DNA from: Heterohyrax brucei
Taxonomy: Eukaryota; Chordata; Mammalia; Hyracoidea; Procaviidae
NCBI GenBank assembly: GCA_028571685.1
Contig: CM053142.1
Coordinates: 64,009,296 to 64,073,295 of the forward strand
DNA: 64,000 nucleotides
Reading direction: 5' to 3'
Shown: in pieces, positions 10,491 through 21,290 of the stretch
Layout: every line of letters begins with the position of its first letter
Position numbering within the stretch: the stretch's first letter is position 1
The notes under the pieces: model-generated
What the model was told of the DNA's origin: nothing
Databases searched by the model: none
What the model saw: the letters and a program-made list of their open reading frames with translations, nothing else
Translations under genes and position numbers: made by a program

Positions 10491-11399
10491 CCTCTGCTTG
10501 TGGGTTCTCTGAGCAACCTGTACCGTGCTGTATCTGGCCCTCTGTAAACTGGCGGCAAACACCACAGTGGGCAAATCCGAATGACTGTTTAGTGGTGAAA
10601 AATTAAATGCAAGAGCTGAAGCCAACAGTAATTTCTACTAACACAGGGAGACTAAGAGCCCCAGAGCTATATTAGAAGCTGTCTGCCTCACATGTGTCCT
10701 GGGTTTGTTTCTGAGGCAAACATGTCCCCCAAGAATACGCAGCTTCAGCTGTTTGGGGAGGCGGTGAGTGGCTTGGGGAAGCCGTGGCTGGTGTCTGCAC
10801 AGCTTTTCTCTTCCATGATTCCCATTACCTTTATACTCTTTCTCCTTTAGAACACCAAGGGACAGACAGAGCTCTTTAAGAGGAGGCTCTCAGGAGGTAT
10901 GGTATTTGCATTAAGTGGAGGGTGGTATTTGCCTTAAGTGTCTGGAGAGCAGCCAGGTAATGCTGCCTGTGGTCCGAGGGAGTCATTGATATCGTTGATA
11001 CCTGTGACATTGGGCAGGAAGTGTGTGGACCAGCACTGTACAGCCAGCAGGCTGGCTTGTGTGCTGGGCCACCCCCACCTACTGTGTCTTACATCAGCTC
11101 TTGGTACCTCTCTACTAACCCCTGGGCTCCCACTGGGCCACTTGTCCTTGTGCCAGACCTGTGTATGCCTGGTGTCCTTGTGAGGCTCGGAGACAGGAGG
11201 GAGCTATGGATAGGCCCTTGGGTGCTTTGTGAACTGGGATGGTGGGCCTTGCTGATGTGGGCCGAGGTGATAAAAAGCGTGACTTCTGCCAAGGTTATAT
11301 TAACGATGTAACAACAACGGGCATTCATGTGGTGCTTTCAGTTCAGAAAATACCGTCGCATACATCTCTCATTTGATCTTCACGGCCCCTTTCAAGGGC
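10491..11399. other. Unique host sequence
   Basis: No gene recognised. The 10,540-10,680 part is AT/GC-balanced, repeat-free and free of simple sequence, so it could be a conserved element, but evidence is slight. Several overlapping open frames near 11,000-11,330 show no domains. Confidence 0.4.
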
Positions 11400-11640
11400 A
11401 AAACAACAGCGAATATTTATTGAGTAATTACTATGTGCCAGGCACTGCGCTAAATGCTTTACATGCATTAAAAAAAAAAAAAAAAGAAGAAAGTCCTCAC
11501 AGCTACCCAGCAACACAGTACCAATGTAATTCCATCTCGTACATGAGGAATCTAAGGATCTGAGATGCTGATTAACAGATAATAAGAGGTAGATTCAGGA
11601 CTTCTAGCAGCAGCTGAGTTTGTGTTCTTCCTGCCTGGCC
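11400..11640 (-). repeat. MIR SINE, antisense
   Basis: Clear reverse MIR: TTATTGAGTAATTACTATGTGCCAGGCACTGCGCTAAATGCTTTACATGCATT, then CCTCACAGC, TACATGAGGAATCTAAGG, AACAGATAATAAGAGG, GATTCAGGACTTC. An internal A tract of about 17 bp (11,470-11,486) has expanded within it. Confidence 0.85.
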
Positions 11641-11865
11641 ACCCAGCTGTTTTGTGGGGCACATGCTGTCAGGTACCCTCTGTTGGCAGGCAGGCCTGGG
11701 TAGGAGTGATTCTGACTCTGGGACTGAGCTCTTGGTGCTCTTAGGCTGTGGGGCAGCACCCTAGTTCCACAGGACAAAGCCATTTATCCTGACATGAGCT
11801 GATGCTCAAGGAACAGGCATCTTGAAGAAAACTTGCCACAGCCTACTTCCAGGGCATACTTGTTT

Positions 11866-12306
11866 CCTATGAGTGTTGTTTGTAACACATCGTCACAAAT
11901 TGGATAGTGTAAAACAACAAAATTTTTTTCTCACAGCTCTGGAGGGCACAAATCTGAAATCATGGTGTCAGCAGTGCCATATTCTCTCTGAAGACCCTAC
12001 AGGAGAATCTGGTCTTTTTCTCTCCCTGTTTCTGCTGGCTATTAGCAGTCCTTGGCTTGTGGCTACATCATTTCCATTTCTCCCTTCACTGTGTGGCCAT
12101 CTGATCTCTCTTCCTCTCCCTCTCTTTTATAAGGATACTTGTGACAGCATTTAGGGCTGGGCTGGGTACTCCAGGATGACCAGCTCTTCTCAGAATCCTT
12201 AAGTTAATCGCATCTGCAAAGGGCTTTTTTTCCAAATAAGGTGTTATTAAGAAGTTCTAGGGATAAGGGCAATGGGTATCTCTTTGGGACCACCATTCAC
12301 CATTTA
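11866..12306 (-). mobile_element. MaLR (MLT1-like) solitary LTR, antisense fossil
   Basis: Matches a reversed MaLR LTR over most of its length: TCACAAATTGG..AAAACAACAAAATTTTTTTCTCACAG, CTCTGGAGGG, ATCATGGTGTCAGCAGTGCC, CCTTGGCTTGTGGC, TTTTATAAGGATAC, AATCGCATCTGCAAAGGG, TTCCAAATAAGG. It looks like a solo LTR with no internal region. Placental-wide age is expected for this group. Confidence 0.75.
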
Positions 12307-13705
12307 TACAGGGCATCTTCAGGTATGGTGTGCTCAGGGGGCGGGAGTCAGACCCATTTGAGACCCAGGCATGATGGGGTCAAGAATCTGTCCCCGCTGT
12401 CCCCACAAGAGACAGCAAGTAGAGGCAGAAGGTGACTTTCTGCATGAGGTCTCATTTCCCAGTGGAGTTGTGGTGTGGCCTCGAGTGAGCTCTGGCTCTG
12501 AACTTGCCCATTGGCATATTGCTTGGCTCTGTGTTCTATTCTCCTCCTGCCCCTCCCCATCCCACGTGTAAGTCTTCTGGAACTTTGGGACCAGTGGAAC
12601 TTCCTGCACATTTCTTGCTCTTATGTTGACCTCCTGACTAGTCTTCTACCATCAAACACAATTTATTCCCTCTGCTTTTCACCTCTGCTGGTCAGACACT
12701 TTCTCCTTCTGTGTGGCCTAACTGCCTTCTGCAGCATCCTGGTCTGGGGCTGCCTGGCCAGAGCCTTTCCTGGTACCTGTCTATTACAGCTGAGGGCCAT
12801 ATACCCTGAATGCCCTATATGCAGGGCTGGATGGGGCTGAGCGGTGCTTGTGGGGGGGGGGGGTGCCTCAGCGTGGAGCTGTGTACTGTTTGCCTGCTAG
12901 ATTTTCCTGAACTCAGAGTGAGAGGGAAGCAAGCCTGAAGGCACCTTCCTCCTTCCAGGGGCTGCTCAGGCTGAACACAGATGTAGTCCCTTCCCAGCCT
13001 CCCTGTCCTACCCAGCAGACCTTCTCTCTGGAAGGCAGGCATGGTGCCACTAGCTTTGGCTACAAACTCATTGCAGGAAACTGCTGCTGTGTGGGATCAG
13101 TCAGCTCTGCTCCTCTTGGCTTTAGGATTTTGCCTCTTGGTGTGGGGAGGCTTGGTCCCTGAGTGGGAGGACAAGTACATGACTGGGCAGTGGGTCTTTT
13201 CCTTTGTTTTGGCGTATTTTTCATCCTTCCCTTCTGCTCCCATCACCTGTTAGTTCTCTCCATGGAGCAGAAGCCTGGGAAGTTGTTAGGCCCTGCATCG
13301 CCTTGCAGAAGTATCTCCACAGTACTTGTCCTTCCCTAGGGCGAACGTATCCCAGAGCCTGGTTGGGCTTTGGTTGGAGATACTGGAAGCCTTGGCAGAG
13401 ATTACAGGTATCACACATTGTCCAAAAGGATGAATAGTTTTGAAGATCAGGGGTCATGTTTTAAAAAGGGCAATTCCCAGGCCTTCCTGGTGTTCCAGTT
13501 GGAAAGAAGATGAATGTGTGTGTCTTCTTTGATGCTTCAGTCTATCTCACAGTCTCCCTGTCCCTAAAAGTCTGACCAGCCTGTCCTTATCTCATCACCT
13601 GTCCCCTCACCTCTGTCACTCAGGCATGCTTTTCTTCTGCAGTGTAGCACCTACCAGGGGCCCTCCTGTCATGTCCTGGAATTGAATGTTGGAATTGAAT
13701 GTTGT
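12307..13705. other. Unique host sequence with poly-G run
   Basis: No gene recognised. A run of 12 G lies at 12,852-12,863. A short tandem duplication of GGAATTGAATGTT lies at about 13,678-13,702, just before the next AfroSINE. Overlapping open frames carry no domains. Confidence 0.4.
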
Positions 13706-13868
13706 TAAAACCCAGTCCACTGCTGTTGAGTCACGTCCAACTCATAGTGACCCTGTAGGACAGAGTAGAACTACTCCATAGAGTTTCCAAGGAGCGCCTT
13801 CTGAGTTTGAACTGCCAGCCTTTTGGTTAGCAGGCATAGCACTTAACCCCTACACCACCAAGGTTTCT
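13706..13868 (-). repeat. AfroSINE, antisense
   Basis: Near-complete reverse AfroSINE: AAAACCCAGTCCACTGCTGTTGAGTC tail, GGACAGAGTAGAACTACTCC, TGAACTGCCAGCCTTTTGGTTAGC, reversed head CCTACACCACCAAGG. Confidence 0.93.
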
Positions 13869-14129
13869 GCAAGCAGTAGATGCCTGCTGAATGTCACTCA
13901 GTACTTCGAAGCACAGCCTTCTAGAGTGGGGATGAAACAGTTGTCCCTCAGGCTCCCAAGACTCTACCTTGTATCCTAGGGTTTCTCCTTGCTGGGAGCG
14001 AGGGGAAAGATGTCCATCCTAACCTGTCCTGCTAAATCCCCAACTCTCTCCTCCGTTCTTCAGCGTGTCCCTATCCTGTCCTGTATTTAGCCGTTGGTTC
14101 TGTCCCTCAGTACCACCTCCAAACCAAGC

Positions 14130-14286
14130 CCAAACCTAAACCTATTGCCCTCAAGTGGATGCTGACTCATAGCAACCCTACAGGACAAAGTAGAACTGCC
14201 TGCCCCATGGAGTTTCTAGGGAGCACCCGGTGGATTTGAACTGCTGACTTTTTGGTTAGCAGGCATAGCATTTAACCACTACACCA
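14130..14286 (-). repeat. AfroSINE, antisense
   Basis: Reverse AfroSINE: CAAACCTAAACCTATTGCCCTC tail, ACTCATAGCAACCCTACAGGAC, GATTTGAACTGCTGAC, CATTTAACCACTACACC head. It lies only about 260 bp from the previous copy in the same orientation. Confidence 0.92.
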
Positions 14287-15594
14287 GCCCGACCCCTGTA
14301 GGATGCGCTTCAGACTTCCTGACCCCCACCTGGAGACCCCATACCAGTAGGATCTCTGTGTTCCTCTCCCTGCCTGGAGGTACAGAGCCTGGGACTAGAG
14401 GCCCGGCGGGTGTGTCCATGTGCACTCTAAAGGGCTCAGCTTGACCTACATAAACCTGCTGCCTGGGAAGTGCAGGATGCCTCTAATTGGGAGCAGTGCT
14501 TAGTCAAGAGAGCGCGTGCCTGGGTGCATAAGGATTGTGGTTTTTTAAAAATAATTTTAATTTCTCACCAGAGGATGCCGTGCATTCTTTCTCTTTCTGT
14601 CCTGTGGAGCCTGTTCACCCCGCAGAAGGCAACAGCACAGCAGGTGGAGAAATAAGAGAAGCAAGAAGAGTGAAGGGAAGCAGGGTAGTCCCAGGCTGCC
14701 TGGCTCTGTGACCTTGGTCAGGCACCTCCTCTCTTTGGGCCTCAGGAGTCCCCCCAGTGCAAGGAACCTGAGAGTGCCTTCAGGCTGAAGATCCTGGCTC
14801 TGCTGCTGTCACTGCACACACCAGCTATGCTCCGCTATGGGGAGATAGTGAGGATGGCACTCCAGGGCCAGGCCTGGCTTTGGCCTTGGGTCTGGTAGGG
14901 GTTCCTGGCATCAGCCCCACTTCACCAGGACAGATGGCCTTGCAGGGAGGGAGGAGGGGCTCCTTGGGAGCTAGCCAGGTCCACGCATTGCAACCTGCCA
15001 TGCTGGGCTCATGCTGAGAGGTCAGCCTAAGAGAGTAAAGGCCAGGGCTGGTGGGGGTGGAGTAGTGGAAATTCACGTGGAATCGGCCCACCCGGTGCCA
15101 GGGCAGCAGATGTTCACTTTGGAGCTGGAATGGGGTTCGCTCCAGGCTGTGGGCGGGCGGCGCCTTCAGATGATCTCCCTGCTCGGGTTTCTTGTTGGCT
15201 CTAGGCAGGGCCTTTCACTTTGGGGGCCGTCTGGCCTCCAAGATTCCTCCCACCACTGCCTTTTCACCCGCTGTCGCATACTGTGCCCAGCCAGCAGAGT
15301 TGGCTGCTCTGCCCCCAGCAGTGTTTGCTCGCTGAGCCTGGGGCTGGTTTTCAGGCCAGGGGGCTTCTCCCCTCTCTCTGGGGGCACCCCCCTCACCTGC
15401 AAGGCACCAGTACAATTATGTGTGCCTTTGGAGAGGACAGAGATCTGAGAACCTCAGCGATAGCTTCTCCAGAAGTCACTTCTGTCTGGTCTTGAGGGCT
15501 TTCCCAGATCTTTATTTTTGGTTTAATTCTTGTAGGTCTGAGGATGGCTAGCTTTGGCAATGAAATGAGTTCTTTGGTGTAGCATTTTGCTACT
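14287..15594. other. Unique GC-rich host sequence
   Basis: No gene recognised. A MIR-like scrap (CTCTGTGACCTTGGTCAGGCACCTCCTCTC) lies at about 14,704-14,750. Part of 14,880-15,420 is GC-rich and has overlapping open frames on both strands up to 145 codons. None has a recognisable domain or credible splice sites, so I do not call a gene. Confidence 0.4.
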
Positions 15595-16005
15595 TAGGTG
15601 CACTGTCTGGCCCCCATCTGTCAGTTTGTTGTACCGTGGTGGCTTGCGTATTGCTGTGATGCTAGAAGCTGTGTACTGGAATTTCAAATGCCATCAGGGT
15701 CATACATGGTGAGCAAGTTTCAGTGGAGCTTCCAGACTCACAGAGTAGAAAGAAAGGCATGGCGATCTACTTCTGAAAATGAGCTGATGAAAACTGTATG
15801 GATTACAATGTATGTTGCACGATTAAGTGCTGGAAGATGAGCCCCTACAGTTGGAAGGCACTCAGAATACACAGTTGCCTGGCAATGGACTTGAGCGTAC
15901 CAATTAATATGAAGATGAGGCAGGACTGGGTGATGTTTTGTTCTGTTGTGCATGGATTGCCTTGAGTTGGAGCTGATTTAGTGGGCAGCTAGCAAAACAA
16001 AGGTG
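15595..16005 (+). repeat. Internally deleted, non-autonomous RTE-clade LINE
   Basis: Starts with the 5' UTR I associate with afrotherian RTE1 (CTGTCAGTTTGTTGTACCGTGGTGG, TGGAATTTCAAATGCCATCAGGG, GAAGATGAGCCCCTACAGTTGGAAGGCACTC). It then jumps to the RTE 3' end (GATGAGGCAGGACTGGGTGATGTTTTGTTCTGTTGTGCAT, GAGTTGGAGC...). The whole apurinic endonuclease and reverse transcriptase ORF (about 3 kb) is missing. About 400 bp long. Family from memory. Confidence 0.7.
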
Positions 16006-16367
16006 CCCTGTGCACCTTCTTGGATATTTGTATGATCCTCTCTCAGAATATTTTGTTTCCTGATCCCTAGCTTCCATTATATGATTGTTTTCTTTTTAGT
16101 ATGAGATTTATTTTATTTTTTATTTTTTAAAGACCTATGGCTATCCCATAACAGAATATAAAGGCAGCTGAATTATTTTCATCAAGAGATGAAAAAGAAA
16201 GGATGAGGTTAAGACGCAGCAAGAAGGATTTGGGTTGGATCGTCAGAGTTACTGAGAACCTGAAGCGTGTTGCCTGCCTTGACACTTTGCTCTCCTGCTT
16301 CCTCCTCCCTGCTGTTGGTCTCTGGAATCTTGGGATTAATAGTAAACTGAAGGGACTTTGACTGTAG

Positions 16368-16520
16368 TGATTTTTGAGCCCAGCTGTGCTTCTGAATCAC
16401 CTGGAAAGCTTGCAACAATGAGGACTTGCAGTCCCCACCCTCTCAGATTGCTTTGGTTGGTCAGGGGTAGGGACTGGGGCTCTGCATGTCTGAAACCCGC
16501 CCCTGGTGACAGCCCTCCCT
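16368..16520 (+). repeat. MER5A-like DNA transposon remnant
   Basis: CTTCTGAATCACCTGGAAAGCTTGCAACAATGAGGACTTGCAGTCCCCACCCTCTCAGATTGC follows the MER5A left half (CATCACCTGGGAACTTGTTAGAAATGCA..., GGCCCCACCCCAGAC). GGGGCTCTGCATGTCTGAAACCCGCCCC fits the right part. Confidence 0.6.
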
Positions 16521-16611
16521 GGTCAGTTGTATTCGGTCCATTTGTTCTGGTGCAACTTTCCCTTTTATCAAATGTAGGCACCTCCCCTCCACCTTTTCTA
16601 AGTAATTGCCT

Positions 16612-16635
16612 TTCTCTCTCTCTCTCTCTCTCTCT
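16612..16635. repeat. (TC)n microsatellite
   Basis: About 12 TC dinucleotides followed by GTGTATGTGCGTATGTATGG. Simple repeat. Confidence 0.95.
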
Positions 16636-16869
16636 GTGTATGTGCGTATGTATGGAGGCTGCTCCTTCCTTTCGCTCAGGTTTAACTATAGCAGCTTCTT
16701 TCTCATTAGCCCTGGTTCTGTTCCCAAGGGCCACACAGAAAGGCTGTCCTCTTCTGTAGGGCAGACCTCATCAGACAATGACAGCTGTTGTGTCACACCT
16801 GTCCCGCCCTCTTCAGTCTCCATGAACTCTACTCCTTCTGGTGCTTTTCAGACACCTTTACTTCGCCAG

Positions 16870-17062
16870 AGGAGCCCAGTGGTGCAGTGGTTACTGGACT
16901 GCTCATGTAAAGGCTGGCTGTTTAAACCCACCAGCTGCTCCACAGAGAGGTGGCAGTCTGGTGAAGATTACAGCCTTGGAAACTCTGTGGGGGCAGTTCT
17001 GCTCTGTTCTACAGGGTCATACTTTGGAATCCACTCAAAGGCATTGGGTTTGGTTTTTCTTG
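16870..17062 (+). repeat. AfroSINE, long subtype
   Basis: GAGCCCAGTGGTGCAGTGGTTACTGG head, AACCCACCAGCTGCTCCACAG, extra segment GTGGCAGTCTGGTGAAGATTACAGCC, GGCAGTTCTGCTCTGTTCTACAGGG, tail GGCATTGGGTTTGGTTTTT. The GCTAACC anticodon-region box is altered. Confidence 0.88.
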
Positions 17063-17419
17063 GTCACCTGATCGCAGGTAGATGAGGAGGAAATCAAGGA
17101 AGAGAAAACCAGGAATGGGAACTGGGAACCCTAGTACCTAACCCCAGACTCACTGTCTGAGCCAGGGCCAACCTCGTCTCCCCAGTTCCATCCATCACCC
17201 CACTTCCTTCTTTTTGTTCAAGTGACCATCAGCAGGTCTTTCTTCTTTATTGAATTTTCCAGTTTTCATAATCAGGTTGTCAGCAAGCACACTGAATAAC
17301 AAAATAGCATTTGATAAACACACAAGAACAAAGGGAAGTTATCAAGGACAATGTGAAAACACCATGGAACATACCACCAACTGAAGGCCTGATCATCACC
17401 AATACATTGTTTTTAGTCA

Positions 17420-17885
17420 TTACTTGGTCCTTGTCCCATGTGTGGAAGAGGCCTGTGCCCTGATTGTGTTTTTATCATTTTTCTTGCCTTTGTTTTGTAA
17501 TGTTGCCACTTCTTATGTGTCCCTAAACAATGTGTTACATAGTTTTACTTACTTTTGAGCTGTGTAAAATGGTATGAGGCAAATGTTGCTTCCATTTCTT
17601 TTATTCAGCAATTATGCTTCAAAGGTTCATGTTACGTTGGTAGCTGCAGTTCATCTATTTTCTCTCCTTTGTAACATTTCATTGTGTGTATATATCACAG
17701 TTGTTTATAGACACCAGATTTTTCACTCTCAAGAACAAAGCTGTGTTGAACATTTGTGACCATGCACATCTCTTTGTTGCACATGTGTAAATAAAAGTTT
17801 CTTAGGAACATAGACCTAGCAGTGGAGTTGCTGGGACATGGGGCAAGAATAGTTTTATCTTTTGAAAAATAAATCAGATTGCAAA
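17420..17885 (-). repeat. L1M (L1MC-ME type) 3' end, antisense
   Basis: Shows the reversed old-L1 3' region: CCCTGATTGTGTTTTTATC, TGTGTCCCTAAACAATGTG, GTAGCTGCAGTTCATCTATTTTC, TTTCATTGTGTGTATATATCACAG, GGAGTTGCTGGGACATGGGG. Placental-wide age. The preceding 200 bp may belong to the same element but are not clear. Confidence 0.65.
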
Positions 17886-18429
17886 GAAAGAAACAAGCTG
17901 TCCTGCTGGAGAGCCAGTTCAGGTGTGGTCCTCTCCAAGGTCATGGGGTAGAGAGTGTACCTGTCTGTAGTCTGGTGAGCAGCCAGGTCTCTGCAGAGGA
18001 TAATTCCAAGTGGAGAGCAAGAGCCCAGGCTCTTGCCAGCACCCCAGCTCTGAGCCCCAGCAGGCTGCATAGACTAGTGGTGTTACTTAACAATGGTGCA
18101 GGGATGAATGGGAGTGTGTGTATGTGTGGCTGGGACTGTGATGTTCCCACAGATCTAATTTACTGCTCCGCTTCCCTATCCTGGAACCTCTGCCAAGGGC
18201 CCATAAAAAAGATGAAATATTTAGCTAAGATTGGGGAGGGAGGGATCAAGGCAGTCTTTTTGCTAAGCCGTGATATCGAGAAGGTAGTTTCGGTAATTTC
18301 CTTCTCAACACCCCCCACCCCCCACCCCGATTTCAATCCTGACCATCTTTTGATGTCTAGATTAAATTCCACTGTCCCAGTGAAATCTTTCTGGTACCAA
18401 CTTGCAGGCAGCTCACCCTTCTCCAAGCT
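17886..18429. other. Unique host sequence
   Basis: No gene recognised. An open frame of 188 codons (17,879-18,445, sense) is the longest in this part. It runs across an L1-derived start and has no recognisable domain or codon structure, so I treat it as chance. A C-rich patch CCCCCCACCCCCCACCCC lies at about 18,311. Confidence 0.4.
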
Positions 18430-18602
18430 TCTCTGTTGTTATTAACCATCGTGTCAATTCCAACTCATGGCAATCCCAGAGTAGAACTGCTCTGTAGGAT
18501 TTTCTTGGTTGTAGTCTTTGTGGGAGCAGATCATTAGGCCTTTGGGTGGCTTTGAACTGCCTACCTTTAGGTTGGTAGTTGAGTGCACACTGGTTCACCA
18601 CC
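18430..18602 (-). repeat. AfroSINE, long subtype, antisense
   Basis: Reverse AfroSINE with extra segment: AACCATCGTGTCAATTCCAACTCATGG, GTAGAACTGCTCTGTAGG, GTGGGAGCAGATCATTAGGCC, GGCTTTGAACTGCC, reversed head TGGTTCACCACC. Confidence 0.85.
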
Positions 18603-18605
18603 TGG

Positions 18606-19034
18606 TTTGTTATTGTATGTCCTGGAATCTATTCTGGCTCATAGTGACCCTTTGTGACAGAGTAGAACTGCCCCGTAGGGTGTCCTATGCTATAATCTTT
18701 ATGGAGAAGCTCTGGTGATGCAGTGGTTAAAGCACTTGGCTGCACACTGAAAGGTCAGCAGTGTGAACCCACCAGCTACTCTATGGAAGAAGGATGTGAC
18801 CATCTGCTTCCATGAAGACTTCAGCCTTGGTGACCTTATGGGGCTGTTCTATCGTGTAGAGTTGCTGTGAGTCAGAATCAACTTAATAGCAGTGAGGTTT
18901 TTTGTGTTTTTTTTAAATTTAATCTTTATGGTAACAGATCAATAGATCTTTCTCCTGTGGAGCTGCTGGTAGGTTCGAACTACCAGTCTTTTAGTTGGCC
19001 GCCAAGTGCTTAACTGTTGCATCACCAGGGTTCC
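18606..19034 (-). repeat. AfroSINE, antisense, split by a second AfroSINE
   Basis: The two halves of one antisense long-subtype copy lie at 18,606-18,704 (tail and body) and 18,921-19,034 (GATCAATAGATC, GGAGCTGCTGGTAGG, reversed head CATCACCAGGGTTCC). They are separated by a sense AfroSINE. The 11-bp AATCTTTATGG is present on both sides of the insert (18,694-18,704 and 18,921-18,931), so the host copy can be read through once the duplication is counted. Confidence 0.93.
18705..18920 (+). repeat. AfroSINE nested inside an AfroSINE
   Basis: Sense long-subtype copy from AGAAGCTCTGGTGATGCAGTGG to a T/A-rich tail, flanked by perfect 11-bp duplications of the host SINE. It is younger than its host copy by position. 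The head, extra segment (GGAAGAAGGATGTGACCATC) and tail are all present. Confidence 0.94.
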
Positions 19035-19039
19035 TTGCA

Positions 19040-19250
19040 CCACCTGGTAGCACTTCCTATCTGTGCTGAGTCAGTACTATAGTGCTTCTTGCCCCAGTCT
19101 TTCCAATCTTTTTAGATAGCATATCTCATCCCCTCATTCAGACCGCCAGCAGCTTGATGGCTGGGCCTTTGCCTCCTACTTCCTTGTCCCCCCCCATAGC
19201 ACCTGGCATAGTCGTAGGTGTTCAGTAAAGACTCATTGGTGACTAATCTA
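19040..19250 (+). repeat. L2-like 3' end
   Basis: The end CATAGCACCTGGCATAGTCGTAGGTGTTCAGTAAAGACTC matches the L2/MIR 3' signature (AGTGCCTGGCACATAGTAGGTGCTCAATAAA). Upstream sequence fits L2 weakly. Confidence 0.5.
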
Positions 19251-19734
19251 TCCATTCCAGCCACATACACCTCCCTCTGAGCTGGGCGATAGGCTATTTT
19301 ATCATTGTTTCATAGTCCTTATCTCACGCCCCCTCCAAAAATAACATCCCCGGAGCCACATTTCTGGGAGGCTGAGATATCCTTTCTTAAAGGAGTTCGT
19401 CTGCATTGTGCAGTGGAGGTGCCAATTCTAGGCCAGTTCTGCAGGCAGAGCAGAAGCGTGGTGTCGTCTGCACCGTTTTCAGTGCTTGTTTCAGGACCAC
19501 TCACCTGTATGTTAGTGTCAGTTGCTACTCGCAGCTCTGCGAGCAGGACTATGTGGTGGTAGCTCTGCCGAAGGAGAAGCATCATTGCAGCCTCCTTGCT
19601 CTTCTCAGGTAGCTAGAGGAGGTGCAAGAGAGAAGTGTCCCCGAGGATCTTGAGCTGTAGCAGTATTGAATGAGCAGTAAAAGAATGAGTGAAATTCATG
19701 ATGAATGAAAGTGAAAGAACCGCATCTTGCCAGG
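19251..19734. other. Unique host sequence
   Basis: No gene recognised. Open frames on both strands (19,305-19,612) mirror each other and carry no domain. Confidence 0.4.
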
Positions 19735-19885
19735 GAAAGGACCATGGCTTGGAATCTGAAGACATGGGTTTTCATCCTAGCATTTTCCTTGCATTTGTTT
19801 AAGATACTGGTAAGCATGGCCTGATGTCTTCTCAGTTTCCTCATCTGTAAAATGGGGCAAAAGTACCTACTTCCCCAGGGTGGGG
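19735..19885 (+). repeat. MIR SINE
   Basis: GGAATCTGAAGACATGGGTTTTCATCC, then CTCAGTTTCCTCATCTGTAAAATGGGGCAAAAGTACCTACTTCCCCAGGG, an unmistakable MIR core with a shortened head. Confidence 0.8.
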
Positions 19886-19886
19886 A

Positions 19887-20085
19887 AAATCCTTTGGTGG
19901 TACAAATGGTTAATGCACCTGGCTGCTAGCTGAAAGTTTGGGAGTTCAGGTTCACCCAGTGGTGCCTGAGAAGAAAGGGCTGGTGATCTCTTTCCCCAGA
20001 ATCAGCCACTTTAAACCCTAGGGAGCACAGTTCCCTGACCCCTGATACATGTGCCGTCACCATGAACTGGAGTTGAGTTGATGTA
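19887..20085 (+). repeat. AfroSINE, long subtype, strongly diverged
   Basis: CCTTTGGTGGTACAAATGGTTAATGCACCTGGCTGCTAGCTGAAAG head, GGTTCACCCAGTGGTGCC, GAGAAGAAAGGGCTGGTGATC, tail CGTCACCATGAACTGGAGTTGAGTTGATG. One of the most decayed AfroSINEs here, so probably among the oldest. Confidence 0.75.
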
Positions 20086-20709
20086 CACCCCCTTCCCTAC
20101 CCCACTGTAAAGCTGAAAGGAGATGATGTTTGTGAAGGTCCCTGCTACCCTTTAGGCCATGTCTGGTGTATCCAGGATCTCCGTAGATTGGCATGACTGG
20201 GTGTGGATGGCAGTAGGTGTCATTTTCCCTATGGAGTGGGTTTTAATTTGCTAAGTGCTCATTGTGTCTTGTCTCCCACTCTCTGGCGATTGCTGGCTGT
20301 GTCTAAGTGGTGGTGCCCCTCCAGACTGTGCTTGCATTGCTGCCAAGAGAGTTAAGAAGCCTGTTGCTTTCCCAGAGGGCAAGAATGTGTGAAGGCTGAT
20401 GGCAGGCTCAGCCAGCTGTACCTTCCCAGGCTGCATGTATTGAGAGAGTGGCTGCCTATCTGATAATTCTGGGGCTTTATCCCACCTGCCTTCCAGAGCA
20501 CTTAATATGGAGGAGACCAACCAACCCTCCTAAGTGGAGACTTGCAGAGGCTACCTTTCAACTCCCAGGACTCCTGGGGAGCTGCTTGGGGTACCTGACC
20601 CAGGGTCCTGCAGCCTTTCCATTCCTGTGACGGAAGACTAGGAGCTTCCTCAGGACCGAGGACATGTCTTGTTTCCCTCTGTCCCTTAGTTGTCTCTGCA
20701 AGCCTATGA
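20086..20709. other. Unique host sequence
   Basis: No gene recognised. The first 120 bp may continue the MIR at 19,735 (TTTGTGAAGGTCCCTGCTACC) beyond the inserted SINE. The remainder is unique. Confidence 0.4.
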
Positions 20710-20919
20710 AAAGAGCCCTGCTGGTACAGTAATTAAAGCACTCAGCTACTAACCAAAAGATCAGTGGTTAGAACCCACCAGCTGCTCTGCAGGAGAAAGA
20801 TGTGGCAGTCTGCTCACATAAAGAGTATAGCCTTGGGAACCCTGTGGGGCAGTTCTGTTTGGTCCTCTAGGGTCACTATGAGTCAGAATCAAGTTGACAG
20901 CAATGGATTTTTTAACAGT
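20710..20919 (+). repeat. AfroSINE, long subtype, with perfect duplication
   Basis: Sense copy from AAAGAGCCCTGCTGGTACAGTAATTAAAGC to CAATGGATTTTTTAACAGT. AAGCCTATGA occurs at 20,700-20,709 and again at 20,920-20,929, a perfect 10-bp target-site duplication. Contains the extra segment AGGAGAAAGATGTGGCAGTC. Confidence 0.93.
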
Positions 20920-21104
20920 AAGCCTATGATAGTGTTATGAGAAGCACAGTGAGTACACCCTCACTGAGAAGACCAATTTTGAAGCCCTATCTCTGACTTC
21001 TTGATAGCAGCTCTGTTGCGTGCCTTTCTGAGTCTCAGCTCCTCATTGGCAGAGAGGACACAGTTAACACCTACTTTGAGGGCTTGCTGACTGAGTTAGT
21101 AACA

Positions 21105-21290
21105 TTGTTAGTTGATGTCAAGTTGATTCTGATTCACAGTGACAGAGTAGAACCGTGACCCCTAGGGTTTTCTTTGCTGTGATCTTTATGGAAGCAGATC
21201 AGGCCTTTTCTTCTTTGGTACCCCTGGGTGGGTTCGAACTACTAACCTGTATGTTAATAGGCAAGCACAAATCTTTTGTGCCACTAAGCA
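21105..21290 (-). repeat. AfroSINE, long subtype, antisense
   Basis: Reverse copy: GTTGATGTCAAGTTGATTCTGATTCACAG, GACAGAGTAGAACCGTGACC, GGAAGCAGATCAGGCC, GGTTCGAACTACTAACC, reversed head to GTGCCACTA. It is joined directly to the sense fragment that follows. Confidence 0.85.

Noticed and set aside
12852-12863. Run of 12 G considered as a quadruplex regulatory site
   Set aside because: A lone homopolymer without further G runs in the near sequence, with length probably unstable. No supporting context.
17879-18445. 188-codon sense frame, the longest in the window
   Set aside because: Starts within L1-derived DNA, has no recognisable domain, and overlaps three antisense frames of similar quality. 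It is best explained as chance.
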